A DNA stretch of 64,000 nt. Source: Streptomyces sp. NBC_00683. Lineage in GTDB: Bacteria; Actinomycetota; Actinomycetes; Streptomycetales; Streptomycetaceae. Within the stretch, counting starts at the first letter, position 1. Each line of letters begins with the position of its first letter. Made by a program: the position numbers and the translations under genes. A model generated the notes under the pieces. That model was not told the origin of the DNA. It was given only the letters and a program-made list of their open reading frames with translations, and did no database searches. Below are positions 1 to 8,850 of the stretch, piece by piece. Location: the NCBI RefSeq assembly GCF_036226745.1, contig NZ_CP109013.1, forward strand, positions 6,324,001 through 6,388,000, read 5' to 3'.

Positions 1-373
1 CCGAATCGCCCCCGTGGCATCCATCACACCTGACCGCCCGAACATGGAGAAGAACGCACCGGTGATCATGCCCAAGGTTGTGTCCGAGCGGGAGCCCTAC
101 CGCATCACCACGCTGCACCCCAGGACGTACAACGAGGCCCGTACCATCGGGGAACACTTCCGTGAGGGCACTCCGGTGATCATGAACCTCACGGAGATGG
201 ACGACACGGATGCGAAGCGACTTGTCGACTTTGCGGCAGGCCTCGTCTTCGGACTCCATGGCAGCATTGAAAGGGTGACGCAGAAGGTGTTCCTGTTGTC
301 GCCTGCTAACGTCGATGTCACGGCGGAGGACAAGGCCCGCATCGCAGAGGGCGGGTTCTTCAACCAGAGCTGA
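1..373 (+). CDS. sepF: SepF, cell-division protein (5' truncated by window edge)
   Basis: SepF links FtsZ filaments to the membrane at the division septum; Streptomyces relies on it because it lacks FtsA. The reading frame is open from base 2, so the start codon and N-terminal membrane-binding part lie outside the window. What remains is the conserved C-terminal globular domain ([14 protein letters not shown], then [10 protein letters not shown] and [15 protein letters not shown]) ending GGFFNQS. The GTG at 14 is an internal valine, not a start. yggT and divIVA follow, the usual actinobacterial division/polar-growth order. Confidence 0.95.
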   Translation, partial: RIAPVASITPDRPNMEKNAPVIMPKVVSEREPYRITTLHPRTYNEARTIGEHFREGTPVIMNLTEMDDTDAKRLVDFAAGLVFGLHGSIERVTQKVFLLSPANVDVTAEDKARIAEGGFFNQS

Positions 374-391
374 GAACACGAACAGGGATCA

Positions 392-427
392 ACCGGCCGT
401 CAGGCCGGTGACCGGCCGGGAGGCCGG
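392..427 (+). promoter_or_regulatory. Four alternating GGCCGG/CCGGCC segments, alternative hairpins
   Basis: Between sepF and yggT, ACCGGCC (392-398), GGCCGGT (403-409), ACCGGCC (411-417) and GGCCGG (422-427) follow one another. Segment 1 can pair with 2, 2 with 3, or 3 with 4, so mutually exclusive hairpins are possible. This could be a weak terminator, an mRNA-stability element or chance in GC-rich DNA. No U-tract follows. Confidence 0.35.
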
Positions 428-462
428 AGCTACGAAAGCCAGGGGAGAGGGAAGCGCGGGAC

Positions 463-759
463 ATGGGCGTCGCACTGGATGTGGTCTATATCGCGCTGAT
501 GTGTTTCCTCATCGTGCTGATCTTCCGGCTGGTCATGGACTATGTCTTCCAGTTCGCACGTTCATGGCACCCAGGCAAGGCGATGGTGGTCGTTCTCGAG
601 GGCACTTACACTGTCACCGATCCACCGCTGAAGCTTCTGAAGCGGTTCATACCACCGTTGCGTCTCGGGGGCGTGGCACTTGACCTGTCCTTCTTCGTTC
701 TGATGATCATCGTCTACATCCTGCTCAGCATCGTGGGCAAGCTTGCGAGCAGCGTGTGA
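463..759 (+). CDS. YggT/YlmG family membrane protein
   Basis: A 98-residue integral membrane protein of the YggT (YlmG) family, encoded next to sepF and divIVA in many Gram-positive bacteria. The exact role is not established; the position suggests membrane organisation around division or polar growth. It has two hydrophobic segments (about residues 4-27 and 72-95) flanking a short loop with a TDPPLKLLKRFIPP motif. The ATG is preceded by AGGGGAGAGGG at good spacing. It lies 89 bp after sepF and 49 bp before divIVA. Confidence 0.9.
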   Translation: MGVALDVVYIALMCFLIVLIFRLVMDYVFQFARSWHPGKAMVVVLEGTYTVTDPPLKLLKRFIPPLRLGGVALDLSFFVLMIIVYILLSIVGKLASSV

Positions 760-808
760 ACGATACGGTCTTGCCGACTGCCGACGACTACGTAGAGGTG
801 AAGAAGAG

Positions 809-1930
809 ATGCCGCTGACCCCCGAGGACGTGCGGAACAAGCAGTTCACGACCGTCCGCCTCCGAGAAGGCTATGACGAGGACGAGGTCGATGCCTTCCT
901 CGACGAGGTCGAATCGGAACTGACTCGTCTGCTCCGTGAGAACGAGGACCTGCGCGCCAAGCTGGCCGCGGCCACGCGTGCGGCTGCGCAGAACCAGCAG
1001 CAGCAGGGTATGCGCAAGCCGCCGGAGCAGCAGGACCGCCCCGGTGCTCCCGTACCCGCCGCCATATCTGGCCCGCCGGTGCAGCAGCAGCCCCCGCAGA
1101 TGGGTCCCCCCCAGCTGTCCGGTGGAGCTCCGCAGCTGCCTGCCGGTCCCAGCGGCCACGGCCCCCAGGGCGGCCACGGTCCGCAGGGCCAGCACGGCCC
1201 CGGCCCGATGCAGGGCGGCCCCATGGGCGGTCCCATGGGTGGTCACCCCCAGCAGCAGCAGATGCAGCAGATGCAGCAGATGCAGCCGCCGCAGATGCAG
1301 CAGCAGGGTCCCGGTGGCGACAGTGCCGCCCGTGTCCTGTCCCTTGCTCAGCAGACCGCCGACCAGGCGATCGCGGAGGCCCGTTCCGAGGCCAACAAGA
1401 TCGTCGGCGAGGCGCGCAGCCGCGCCGAGGGCCTGGAGCGGGACGCACGTGCCAAGGCGGACGCGCTGGAGCGGGACGCGCAGGAGAAGCACCGCGTGGC
1501 CATGGGCTCCCTCGAGTCGGCCCGCGCGACGCTTGAGCGCAAGGTCGAGGACCTGCGTGGCTTCGAGCGCGAGTACCGGACCCGCCTGAAGTCGTACCTG
1601 GAGAGCCAGCTGCGCCAGCTGGAGACCCAGGCCGACGACTCGCTGGCTCCGCCGCGGACCCCGGCAGCCGCTTCGCTGCCGCCGTCGGCCTCGCTGGCTC
1701 CGGCCGGTGCGGGCGCCATGGGTCACACCATGGGCGGCAACCACGGTGGGCACGGCAACCAGCAGATGGGCGGCAACCCGTCCATGGGTGGCCCTTCCTA
1801 CGGTGGCCAGCAGCAGATGTCGCCCGCGATGACGCAGCCCATGGCTCCGGTCCGCCCGCAGGCGCCGCAGCCGATGCAGCAGGCGCCGTCGCCGATGCGC
1901 GGGTTCCTGATCGACGAGGACGACAACTGA
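809..1930 (+). CDS. divIVA: DivIVA polar growth determinant
   Basis: DivIVA is a coiled-coil scaffold at hyphal tips that directs apical cell-wall growth in Streptomyces. The 373-residue product starts MPLTPEDVRNKQF with the conserved N-terminal domain (TTVRLREGYDEDEVDAFLDE) and a first coiled coil to about residue 65. A long Q/P/G/M-rich linker follows, including microsatellite-like QQM repeats (about 1250-1305), then a second coiled coil (about residues 175-275), a G/M/Q-rich tail and a terminal GFLIDEDDN. I chose the ATG at 809 over upstream in-frame codons because of the purine-rich ribosome site just before it and the canonical MPLTPEDV start. Confidence 0.95.
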   Translation: MPLTPEDVRNKQFTTVRLREGYDEDEVDAFLDEVESELTRLLRENEDLRAKLAAATRAAAQNQQQQGMRKPPEQQDRPGAPVPAAISGPPVQQQPPQMGPPQLSGGAPQLPAGPSGHGPQGGHGPQGQHGPGPMQGGPMGGPMGGHPQQQQMQQMQQMQPPQMQQQGPGGDSAARVLSLAQQTADQAIAEARSEANKIVGEARSRAEGLERDARAKADALERDAQEKHRVAMGSLESARATLERKVEDLRGFEREYRTRLKSYLESQLRQLETQADDSLAPPRTPAAASLPPSASLAPAGAGAMGHTMGGNHGGHGNQQMGGNPSMGGPSYGGQQQMSPAMTQPMAPVRPQAPQPMQQAPSPMRGFLIDEDDN

Positions 1931-1970
1931 GCGGTTCGCGCTCGCTGAGCGCGTAGCCGTCGGCAGGCTG

Positions 1971-2010
1971 AGGGCCGGGCCCCGGGATTCTTCCCGGGGC
2001 CCGGCCCTTT
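1971..2010 (+). terminator. Rho-independent-like terminator after divIVA
   Basis: A perfect 15-bp stem (1972-1986 with 1993-2007, all G/C) closes a 6-nt loop and is followed by TTTGT, 41 bp after the divIVA stop. Confidence 0.85.
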
Positions 2011-2162
2011 GTCGTGGCTGGAGGGCGTGCGGGCCGCTGCGCGGGGCTCGTCCCCTGCCCGCCCCTTCCCGAACCTGGGGCTCCGCCCCAGACCCCGCGC
2101 CTCGAACGCCGTCGAGGCTGGTTATCCCGGATACGGGATTGAGCGGGCAAGGGGACAAGAAA

Positions 2163-2193
2163 GGGCCCGGCCGGAAGGAATCCGGCCGGGCCC
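2163..2193 (-). terminator. Terminator after ileS
   Basis: A 13-bp perfect stem (2163-2175 with 2181-2193) and 5-nt loop lie 16 bp beyond the ileS stop. On the minus strand the stem is followed by CTTTCTTGT, a U-rich tail. The divIVA terminator lies on the other side of this convergent gap. Confidence 0.8.
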
Positions 2194-2208
2194 CTTGCGC
2201 GTCGGGGG

Positions 2209-5200
2209 TCAGCTCGACTTGCGGAGGCGGAACGTCAGGGACAGGCCCTCGTCCTCGAAGGGCTCGCCGTAGGCCGCGTCGGCCTCGCCCTCGGCGTAGT
2301 CCAGGGCCAGGACCTCGTCCGCGATCAGCGACGCGTGCTCGGTCAGTGCCTCGGCCGTCGCGGGGGACGTGGACGTCCAGCGCACCGCGATACGGTCCGC
2401 CACGTCCAGGCCGCTGTTCTTGCGGGCCTCCTGGATCAGCCTGATCGCGTCACGGGCCAGCCCCGCGCGCCGCAGCTCCGGGGTGATCTCGAGGTCCAGG
2501 GCGACCGTGGCGCCCGAGTCGGAGGCCACCGACCAGCCCTCGCGCGGGGTCTCGGTGATGATGACCTCGTCGGGGGAGAGGGTGATCCGCTCACCGTCGA
2601 CCTCGACCGACGCGGTGCCCTCGCGCAGGGCCAGCGAGAGCGCGGCGGCGTCGGTGTCCGCGACGGCCTTGGCCACCGCCTGGACGCCCTTGCCGAACCG
2701 CTTGCCCAGGGCCCGGAAGTTCGCCTTCGCCGTCGTGTCGACCAGCGAGCCGCCGACCTCGGACAGGGAGGCCAGCGAGGAGACGTTCAGCTCCTCCGTG
2801 ATCTGGGCGTGCAGCTCGGCGGAGAGGTTCTCGAAGCCCGAGGCCGCGACCAGGGCGCGGGACAGCGGCTGACGGGTCTTGACACCCGACTCGGCCCGCG
2901 TGGCACGTCCCAGCTCGACCAGGCGACGGACCAGCGCCATCTGCGTGGAGAGCGCGGGGTCGATCGCCGACAGGTCCGCCTTGGGCCAGGTGGACAGGTG
3001 CACCGACTCCGGGGCGTCCGGGGTGACGGGGGCGACCAGGTCCTGCCAGACACGCTCCGTGATGAACGGGGTCAGCGGGGCCATCAGCCGGGTGACCGTC
3101 TCGACGACCTCGTGCAGCGTGCGCAGCGCCGCCTTGTCGCCCTGCCAGAAGCGGCGGCGCGAGCGGCGTACGTACCAGTTGGACAGATCGTCGACGAACG
3201 CGGACAGCAGCTTGCCGGCGCGCTGGGTGTCGTAGGTCTCCAGCGCCTGGGTGACCTGGTCCACCAGGGCGTTCAGCTCGCTCAGCAGCCAGCGGTCCAG
3301 GACCGTGCGATCGGCCGGTGCCGGATCGGCCGCGGACGGCGCCCAGCCCGACGTACGGGCGTACAGGGCCTGGAACGCGACCGTGTTCCAGTAGGTGAGG
3401 AGCGTCTTGCGGACGACCTCCTGGATCGTGCCGTGGCCCACACGGCGTGCCGCCCAGGGGGAGCCGCCGGCGGCCATGAACCAGCGCACGGCGTCGGCGC
3501 CGTGCTGGTCCATGAGCGGGATCGGCTGGAGGATGTTCCCGAGGTGCTTGGACATCTTGCGGCCGTCCTCGGCGAGGATGTGGCCGAGGCAGACCACGTT
3601 CTCGTAACTGGACTTGTCGAAGACGAGCGTGCCGACCGCCATCAGCGTGTAGAACCAGCCGCGGGTCTGGTCGATGGCCTCCGAGATGAACTGCGCCGGG
3701 TAGCGGCTCTCGAAGATCTCCTTGTTCTTGTACGGGTAGCCCCACTGGGCGAAAGGCATCGAGCCCGAGTCGTACCAGGCGTCGATGACCTCGGGGACGC
3801 GGTACGCCTCCAGCTGGCAGTTCTCCTGCGTGCAGGTGAACGTGATCTCGTCGATGAACGGACGGTGCGGGTCCAGGTCCGACTGGTCGGTCCCCGTGAG
3901 CCCGGAGAGCTCGGCGCGGGAGCCCACGCAGGTCAGGTGGTTGTCCTCGCAGCGCCAGATGGGCAGCGGGGTGCCCCAGTAGCGGTTGCGGGACAGGGCC
4001 CAGTCGACGTTGTTGTTCAGCCAGTCACCGAAGCGGCCGGTCTTGACCGAGTCCGGGAACCAGTTGGTCTTCTCGTTCTCCTCGAGGAGCCGGTCCTTGA
4101 CGGCCGTCGTGCGGATGTACCAGGACGGCTGCGCGTAGTACAGCAGCGCCGTGTGGCAGCGCCAGCAGTGCGGGTAGCTGTGCTCGTAGGGGACGTGGCG
4201 GAAGAGCTTCCCGCGGGCGTCCAGGTCCGCGGTGAGCGCCTCGTCGGCCTTCTTGAAGAAGACGCCGCCGACCAGCGGCAGGTCCTCCTCGAAGGTCCCG
4301 TCGGGGCGGACGGGGTTCACGACGGGGAGGCCGTAGGAGCGGCAGACGACGAGGTCGTCGGCGCCGAAGGCGGGGGACTGGTGGACCAGACCCGTACCGT
4401 CCTCGGTCGTGACGTACTCGGCGTTGACGACGTAGTGGGCCTCGGCCGGGAAGTCGACGAGCTGGAACGGGCGCTCGTACGTCCAGCGCTCCATCTCACG
4501 GCCGGTGAAGGACTGGCCGGTGAGCTCCCAGCCCTCGCCGAGAGCCTTCTCGACCAGCGGCCGGGCGACGACCAGCTTCTCCTCGCCGTTCGTCGCGACG
4601 ACGTAGGTGACGTCGGGGTGCGCGGCGACGGCGGTGTTGGAGACCAGGGTCCAGGGGGTGGTCGTCCAGACCAGGAGGGCCGCCTCGCCTGCCAGCGGGC
4701 CGCTCGTGAGCGGGAAGCGCACGAAGACCGAGGGGTCGACGACCGTCTCGTAGCCCTGGGCCAGCTCGTGGTCGGAGAGGCCGGTGCCGCAGCGCGGGCA
4801 CCAGGGGGCGACGCGGTGGTCCTGGACCAGCAGGTCCTTGTTGAAGATCTCCTTCAGGGACCACCACACGGAGTCGACGTACTCCGGGTCCATCGTGCGG
4901 TAGGCGTCGTCGAGGTCGACCCAGTAGCCCATGCGGGTCGTGAGCTCGGTGAAGGCGTCGGTGTGCCGGGTCACCGACTCACGGCACTTGGCGTTGAACT
5001 CGGCGATGCCGTACGCCTCGATGTCCTTCTTGCCGTTGAAGCCCAGCTCCTTCTCGACCGCGAGCTCCACCGGCAGGCCGTGACAGTCCCAGCCGGCCTT
5101 GCGGCCGACGTGGTAGCCCTGCATGGTGCGGAAGCGGGGAAAGACGTCCTTGAAGACGCGGGCCTCGATGTGGTGGGCCCCGGGCATGCCGTTGGCGGTC

Positions 5201-5355
5201 GGCGGGCCCTCGTAGAAGACCCACTCGGGGCGGCCCTCGGACTGTTCGAGGCTCTTGGTGAAGACCTTGCTGTCACGCCAGAAGTCGAGCACGGCGTGCT
5301 CGAGGGCGGGCAGGTCGACCTGGGCGGGTACCTGGCGGTACTGCGGCGATGTCAT
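2209..5355 (-). CDS. ileS: Isoleucyl-tRNA synthetase, type 2, with altered GXHH signature
   Basis: Charges tRNA-Ile with isoleucine in the cytoplasm. The 1048-residue length and sequence fit the eukaryote-like type 2 IleRS of actinobacteria. The class I catalytic core is present, with KMSKH at residues 600-604 and an anticodon-binding region C-terminal to it. The first signature, normally HXGH, reads G-A-H-H at residues 59-62 (context NGMPGAHHIEAR). First and third positions are thus swapped, as described for a subset of type 2 IleRS with extreme mupirocin resistance. I chose the ATG at 5355 (MTSPQYRQV) because it follows a GGAGGAAG ribosome site inside the T-box leader; an upstream in-frame extension would run through the riboswitch. 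Single gene with its own leader and terminator. Confidence 0.97.
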   Translation of the reverse strand: MTSPQYRQVPAQVDLPALEHAVLDFWRDSKVFTKSLEQSEGRPEWVFYEGPPTANGMPGAHHIEARVFKDVFPRFRTMQGYHVGRKAGWDCHGLPVELAVEKELGFNGKKDIEAYGIAEFNAKCRESVTRHTDAFTELTTRMGYWVDLDDAYRTMDPEYVDSVWWSLKEIFNKDLLVQDHRVAPWCPRCGTGLSDHELAQGYETVVDPSVFVRFPLTSGPLAGEAALLVWTTTPWTLVSNTAVAAHPDVTYVVATNGEEKLVVARPLVEKALGEGWELTGQSFTGREMERWTYERPFQLVDFPAEAHYVVNAEYVTTEDGTGLVHQSPAFGADDLVVCRSYGLPVVNPVRPDGTFEEDLPLVGGVFFKKADEALTADLDARGKLFRHVPYEHSYPHCWRCHTALLYYAQPSWYIRTTAVKDRLLEENEKTNWFPDSVKTGRFGDWLNNNVDWALSRNRYWGTPLPIWRCEDNHLTCVGSRAELSGLTGTDQSDLDPHRPFIDEITFTCTQENCQLEAYRVPEVIDAWYDSGSMPFAQWGYPYKNKEIFESRYPAQFISEAIDQTRGWFYTLMAVGTLVFDKSSYENVVCLGHILAEDGRKMSKHLGNILQPIPLMDQHGADAVRWFMAAGGSPWAARRVGHGTIQEVVRKTLLTYWNTVAFQALYARTSGWAPSAADPAPADRTVLDRWLLSELNALVDQVTQALETYDTQRAGKLLSAFVDDLSNWYVRRSRRRFWQGDKAALRTLHEVVETVTRLMAPLTPFITERVWQDLVAPVTPDAPESVHLSTWPKADLSAIDPALSTQMALVRRLVELGRATRAESGVKTRQPLSRALVAASGFENLSAELHAQITEELNVSSLASLSEVGGSLVDTTAKANFRALGKRFGKGVQAVAKAVADTDAAALSLALREGTASVEVDGERITLSPDEVIITETPREGWSVASDSGATVALDLEITPELRRAGLARDAIRLIQEARKNSGLDVADRIAVRWTSTSPATAEALTEHASLIADEVLALDYAEGEADAAYGEPFEDEGLSLTFRLRKSS

Positions 5356-5362
5356 GTGCGGG

Positions 5363-5640
5363 CTTCCTCCGGCGGACGTCTTCCACTTCCGTCGGAGGGA
5401 CGAGAACCGGCAGGCTCCCGCGGTACCACCCTCCTTGGCCCCGGGCATACGCCCTTGGCCCCCTCATTGGGGTCGCGATGCCGGGTCTACTCGCCCTGCG
5501 CCGCGGGAGGATCCCACGGTCCAAAGCTTTCTTCCGGCGGCTCCGGGGTGATCTTCACGACGCGCTCGCCCCCGGGCTCCCACCGTCCCCGGGTCGCTGC
5601 GGGCTGCGTACGACGCTACTCGTCCCATCCATGCCTCTCG
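5363..5640 (-). promoter_or_regulatory. T-box riboswitch (translational, tRNA-Ile) in ileS leader
   Basis: On the minus strand, AGGGTGGTACCGCG (5432-5419) is the canonical T-box bulge sequence that pairs with the uncharged tRNA acceptor end. An AUC isoleucine codon followed by a purine (5552-5550, context GAAGATCACC) is the likely specifier. Downstream there is no U-rich terminator. Instead CCTCCG (around 5391-5397) can pair with the CGGAGG of the ribosome-binding site (5363-5371), giving a sequestrator. This fits the translational T-boxes known for actinobacterial ileS: uncharged tRNA-Ile frees the ribosome site. The 5' limit is approximate. Confidence 0.85.
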
Positions 5641-5648
5641 CTGCGGCC

Positions 5649-5654
5649 AGTGTA
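5649..5654 (-). promoter_or_regulatory. Possible -10 element for ileS leader
   Basis: TACACT on the minus strand lies just upstream of the likely 5' end of the T-box leader. No good -35 hexamer is visible at 17-18 bp, so this is a tentative assignment. Confidence 0.35.
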
Positions 5655-5655
5655 C

Positions 5656-5919
5656 GGGCCCGTACGGGCGACGGCCGACCGGTTTACCGGCGGGGTGCGG
5701 CGTGACCCGAATGGCCAGACGGGGCGGAGGGAGTCCTGGCGGGCGTATCGGGAGCGGATTACCGCGCGGGGAGCTGGGCACAACGGTTGCAGGCGCGTCA
5801 CGACCCGGGCACGGGGAGGGGCGAACCGGCGGCGTGCCCCGTTGCCGTGGGGCTGGGGTCGATTTATCGTCCCAGCACGATTCGCGTGCAAGATCACAAT
5901 ATGTGAAGGGGCCGCGGCC
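5656..5919 (+). other. Divergent intergenic region, ileS leader to DksA-like gene
   Basis: About 265 bp between the presumed ileS promoter and the DksA-like start. It should hold the promoter of the plus-strand gene. I see no convincing -35/-10 pair, palindrome or small ORF with a ribosome site, apart from the purine run GAAGGGGC just before the start at 5920. Confidence 0.4.
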
Positions 5920-6696
5920 ATGGTGGCGAAGAAGACCGCCGTAACAGGAACGGCGTCGGCGAGATCCACGGGTCCGGTGGCCGAGGAGACGGCCGGAGAG
6001 GCGACGAAGAAGGCAACGAAGAAGGCGGCGAAGAAACCGGCCAAGAGGGCGGCCAAGAAGGCCGCCGCCGGGCCGCCGGACGAGCAGGAACGGGCCGATC
6101 GGGCTCCGGCGCACCACGGGCCGGCGAAGAAGAGCGCAGCCAAGAAGGCTTCGAAGAAGGCCACGGGGGCGGCCCAGGCCGCCGAGCAGACAGGAGCCCA
6201 CACGGTGGTAGCCAAGAAGAGCGCCGGCCGGACCACGGCGGTAGGAAAGGGCGGTGCCACAGCGGTGCCGCCGGCCCGTGCGGCCGCTGCGACGGCGCCC
6301 GGCGAGCTGGCGGTCAGGCCGGGGGAGGACCCCTGGACGCCCGAAGAGGTCGCGGAGGCGAGGACGGAGCTGTCCAGCGAGGTCATCCGGCTGCGAAACG
6401 AGCTGGAGGCATCGGGAGCGGCGCTGGCCGGGCTGATGCGGGACTCCGGCGACGGGGCGGGTGACGACGAGGCGGACACCGGCACCAAGAACATCACGCG
6501 CGAGCACGAGCTGTCCCTGGCGGCCAACGCCCAGGAGATGCTGGAACAGACCGAACGCGCCCTCGCCAGGCTCGACGCGGGGACGTACGGGCTGTGCGAG
6601 ATCTGCGGCAACCCGATCGGCAAGGCGCGCATGCAGGCGTTCCCCCGGGCCACGCTCTGCGTCGAGGACAAACAGAAGCAGGAGCGACGCGGTTGA
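5920..6696 (+). CDS. DksA/TraR-type zinc-finger protein with Lys/Ala-rich histone H1-like N-terminus
   Basis: 258 residues. Residues 1-125 are low-complexity and strongly basic (KKATKKAAKKPAKRAAKKAA, later KKSAAKKASKKA), like the tails of histone H1-like and HU-type proteins. The C-terminal 100 residues form a coiled coil followed by a DksA/TraR finger (YGLCEICGNPIGKARMQAFP...LCVEDKQ). DksA proteins bind RNA polymerase through the secondary channel; the basic tail suggests DNA or RNA binding. The finger shows only three cysteines: the expected fourth (LCVxC) is Asp, so zinc binding may be altered. I chose the ATG at 5920 because GAAGGGG precedes it and MVAKKT is a typical start. lspA follows after 57 bp. 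Confidence 0.85.
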   Translation: MVAKKTAVTGTASARSTGPVAEETAGEATKKATKKAAKKPAKRAAKKAAAGPPDEQERADRAPAHHGPAKKSAAKKASKKATGAAQAAEQTGAHTVVAKKSAGRTTAVGKGGATAVPPARAAAATAPGELAVRPGEDPWTPEEVAEARTELSSEVIRLRNELEASGAALAGLMRDSGDGAGDDEADTGTKNITREHELSLAANAQEMLEQTERALARLDAGTYGLCEICGNPIGKARMQAFPRATLCVEDKQKQERRG

Positions 6697-6753
6697 CCGA
6701 GGCGGTGTGTCGTACCCTCGTCCTCAGTCAGGCACCTAGGTTGAGGGACTCAC

Positions 6754-7368
6754 GTGGCAGAGGCGGAGCGCATCATCGGTACGCCGGATATCCCTGATGC
6801 CGAGGGGGCTGACGGGGCAGAGCCCCAGCAGCCCTCCGAGGGCGCGACTCAGGCCGGGAGCGACGACACGGGCGGCGGCAGGGGCAGGCGGAAGATCCTC
6901 GTGCTCTTCGTCGTGGCCGTGGTCGCCTACCTGCTGGACCTGGTCAGCAAGATGATCGTGGTCGCGAAGCTGGAGCACCAGGAGCCCATCGAGATCTTCG
7001 GCGACTGGCTGAAGCTCGACGCCATCCGGAACGCGGGTGCCGCGTTCGGGATGGGCGAGGCGTTCACGGTGATCTTCACGGCCATCGCCGCGGTCGTGAT
7101 CGTGGTGATCGCCAGGCTCGCGCGCAAGCTCTACAGCCTGCCCTGGGCCATCGCCCTCGGGCTGCTGCTCGGCGGAGCGCTCGGCAACCTCACCGACCGC
7201 ATCTTCCGCGCACCCGGCGTCTTCGAGGGCGCGGTGGTGGACTTCATCGCCCCCGCGCACTTCGCCGTCTTCAACCTCGCCGACTCCGCGATCGTCTGCG
7301 GCGGGATCCTGATCGTGATCCTTTCCTTCAAGGGCCTGGACCCCGACGGCACCGTGCACAAGGACTAG
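6754..7368 (+). CDS. lspA: Lipoprotein signal peptidase II
   Basis: Cleaves the signal peptide of diacylglyceryl-modified prolipoproteins in the cytoplasmic membrane, after the Lgt step (lgt is at 51952). The 204-residue product has a hydrophilic N-terminal extension (about 45 residues, typical of Streptomyces) and then four membrane segments. The conserved [17 protein letters not shown] and FNLADSAI motifs are present, the latter two carrying the catalytic aspartates. GTG start with TTGAGGGA six bases upstream. It abuts the pseudouridine synthase gene. Confidence 0.95.
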   Translation: MAEAERIIGTPDIPDAEGADGAEPQQPSEGATQAGSDDTGGGRGRRKILVLFVVAVVAYLLDLVSKMIVVAKLEHQEPIEIFGDWLKLDAIRNAGAAFGMGEAFTVIFTAIAAVVIVVIARLARKLYSLPWAIALGLLLGGALGNLTDRIFRAPGVFEGAVVDFIAPAHFAVFNLADSAIVCGGILIVILSFKGLDPDGTVHKD

Positions 7369-7391
7369 TGGGCGCAAGGCATACTCGACAG

Positions 7392-8333
7392 GTGAGTACG
7401 TATCCCGAGGTCCGCACCCTGCCCGTACCCGACGGTCTGGAAGGCGAGCGTGTAGACGCCGCCATCTCCAGGATGTTCGGTTTCTCCCGTACCAAGGCCG
7501 CCGAGCTGGCCGCAGCCGGGAAGGTCCAGGTGGACGGTGCGGTGGCCGGGAAGTCCGAGCGGGTGCACGGCGGCGCCTGGCTGGAAGTGGAGATGCCGCA
7601 GGCAGCCGCTCCGGTCCAGATCGTTGCCGAGCCCGTCGAGGGCATGGAGATCGTGCACGACGACGACGACATCGTCGTGATCATGAAGCCCGTCGGCGTC
7701 GCGGCCCACCCGAGCCCCGGCTGGACCGGCACCACGGTCATCGGCGGCCTCGCGGCGGCCGGCTACCGGATCTCCACCTCGGGTGCCGCCGAGCGCCAGG
7801 GCATCGTGCACCGGCTGGACGTCGGCACCTCCGGACTGATGGTCGTGGCCAAGTCCGAGCGGGCCTACACCCTGCTCAAGGCCCAGTTCCGCGACCGGGT
7901 CGTCGAGAAGAAGTACCACGCGCTGGTCCAGGGCCACCCGGACCCGATGAGCGGCACCATCGACGCCCCCATCGGGCGTCACCCGCAGCACGACTACAAG
8001 TGGGCCGTCACCGCCGAGGGCAAGCCCTCCGTGACGCACTACGACCTCATCGAGGCCTACCGCGCCGCCAGCCTGCTGGACATCAAGCTGGAGACCGGGC
8101 GCACCCACCAGATCCGGGTGCACATGTCCGCCCACCGCCACCCCTGCGTCGGCGACCTGACCTACGGCGCCGACCCGACCATGGCCAAGCGCCTCGGTCT
8201 GACCCGCCAGTGGCTGCACGCGGTCCGGCTCGGCTTCGAGCACCCCTCGGACGGCAGCTGGGTCGAGTTCTCCAGCACCTACCCGGACGACCTGCGCCAC
8301 GCCCTCGAGACGATCGCGGCGGAGAGCGAGTGA
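7392..8333 (+). CDS. RluA/RluD-family 23S rRNA pseudouridine synthase
   Basis: Converts specific uridines of large-subunit rRNA to pseudouridine. It has an N-terminal S4-like RNA-binding domain (about residues 10-75) and a RluA catalytic domain with [14 protein letters not shown], where the HRLD aspartate is the nucleophile. RTHQIRVH and a C-terminal LHAVRLGF motif are also present. An upstream GTG at 7368 overlapping the lspA stop would add eight residues. I prefer the GTG at 7392 ([11 protein letters not shown]) by resemblance to Streptomyces homologues. The stop overlaps the next start (GTGA), so the two are translationally coupled. Confidence 0.93.
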   Translation: MSTYPEVRTLPVPDGLEGERVDAAISRMFGFSRTKAAELAAAGKVQVDGAVAGKSERVHGGAWLEVEMPQAAAPVQIVAEPVEGMEIVHDDDDIVVIMKPVGVAAHPSPGWTGTTVIGGLAAAGYRISTSGAAERQGIVHRLDVGTSGLMVVAKSERAYTLLKAQFRDRVVEKKYHALVQGHPDPMSGTIDAPIGRHPQHDYKWAVTAEGKPSVTHYDLIEAYRAASLLDIKLETGRTHQIRVHMSAHRHPCVGDLTYGADPTMAKRLGLTRQWLHAVRLGFEHPSDGSWVEFSSTYPDDLRHALETIAAESE

Positions 8334-8806
8334 ACACCGTGCCCGCCGCGTACAGCACCCGCAGGGCCGTCGAGGAGAACGATCTCTCGGCGTGCTTCCA
8401 GGTCCGCAAGACCGTCTTCGTCGGTGAGCAGCAGGTGCCCGAGGACATCGAGTACGACGCCTACGACGCCGGCGCGGTCCACGTCCTCGCCGTTGCGGCG
8501 GACGGCTCCGCACTCGGTACGGGCAGGCTGCTGCACGGCTCCGCGGCGGCGGGCAAGACCGGCGGCGCCGAAGCCGTCGGCTCCCTCGGCCGGCTGGCCG
8601 TGACCCACGAGGCGCGCGGCCTCGGGGTCGGTGCCGCGCTGGTGCGCGCCATCGAGGACGAGGCGCGCACCCTCGGCCTGACCGCTGTCGACCTGCACGC
8701 CCAGACCCATGCGCTCGGCTTCTACGAGCGGCTCGGGTACGTGGCGTACGGCCCCGAATTCCCGGACGCCGGAATGCCGCACCGGGCGATGCGCCGCACG
8801 CTCTGA
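8330..8806 (+). CDS. GNAT-family N-acetyltransferase
   Basis: 158 residues with the GNAT fold: an acetyl-CoA pyrophosphate loop ([19 protein letters not shown], about residues 80-100) and the C-terminal [10 protein letters not shown] motif. It resembles ElaA-type acetyltransferases. The substrate is unknown. GTG start overlaps the upstream stop by 4 bp, so it sits at the end of the lspA-rlu operon. Confidence 0.88.
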   Translation: MNTVPAAYSTRRAVEENDLSACFQVRKTVFVGEQQVPEDIEYDAYDAGAVHVLAVAADGSALGTGRLLHGSAAAGKTGGAEAVGSLGRLAVTHEARGLGVGAALVRAIEDEARTLGLTAVDLHAQTHALGFYERLGYVAYGPEFPDAGMPHRAMRRTL

Positions 8807-8850
8807 CCGCGGCGCCCGCCCGAGGCGCCCGGCGACGCCCGTGAGGGCGG

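Noticed and set aside
1250..1305. CAGCAGATG repeats in divIVA as a possible CRISPR-like or regulatory repeat
   Set aside because: They are in-frame codon repeats encoding the Gln/Met-rich linker of DivIVA.
2335..5919. Very long plus-strand open frame (part of a 1453-codon frame) opposite ileS
   Set aside because: It is the antisense shadow of ileS in high-GC DNA. Only its last 258 codons, from 5920, carry a recognisable protein with a ribosome site.
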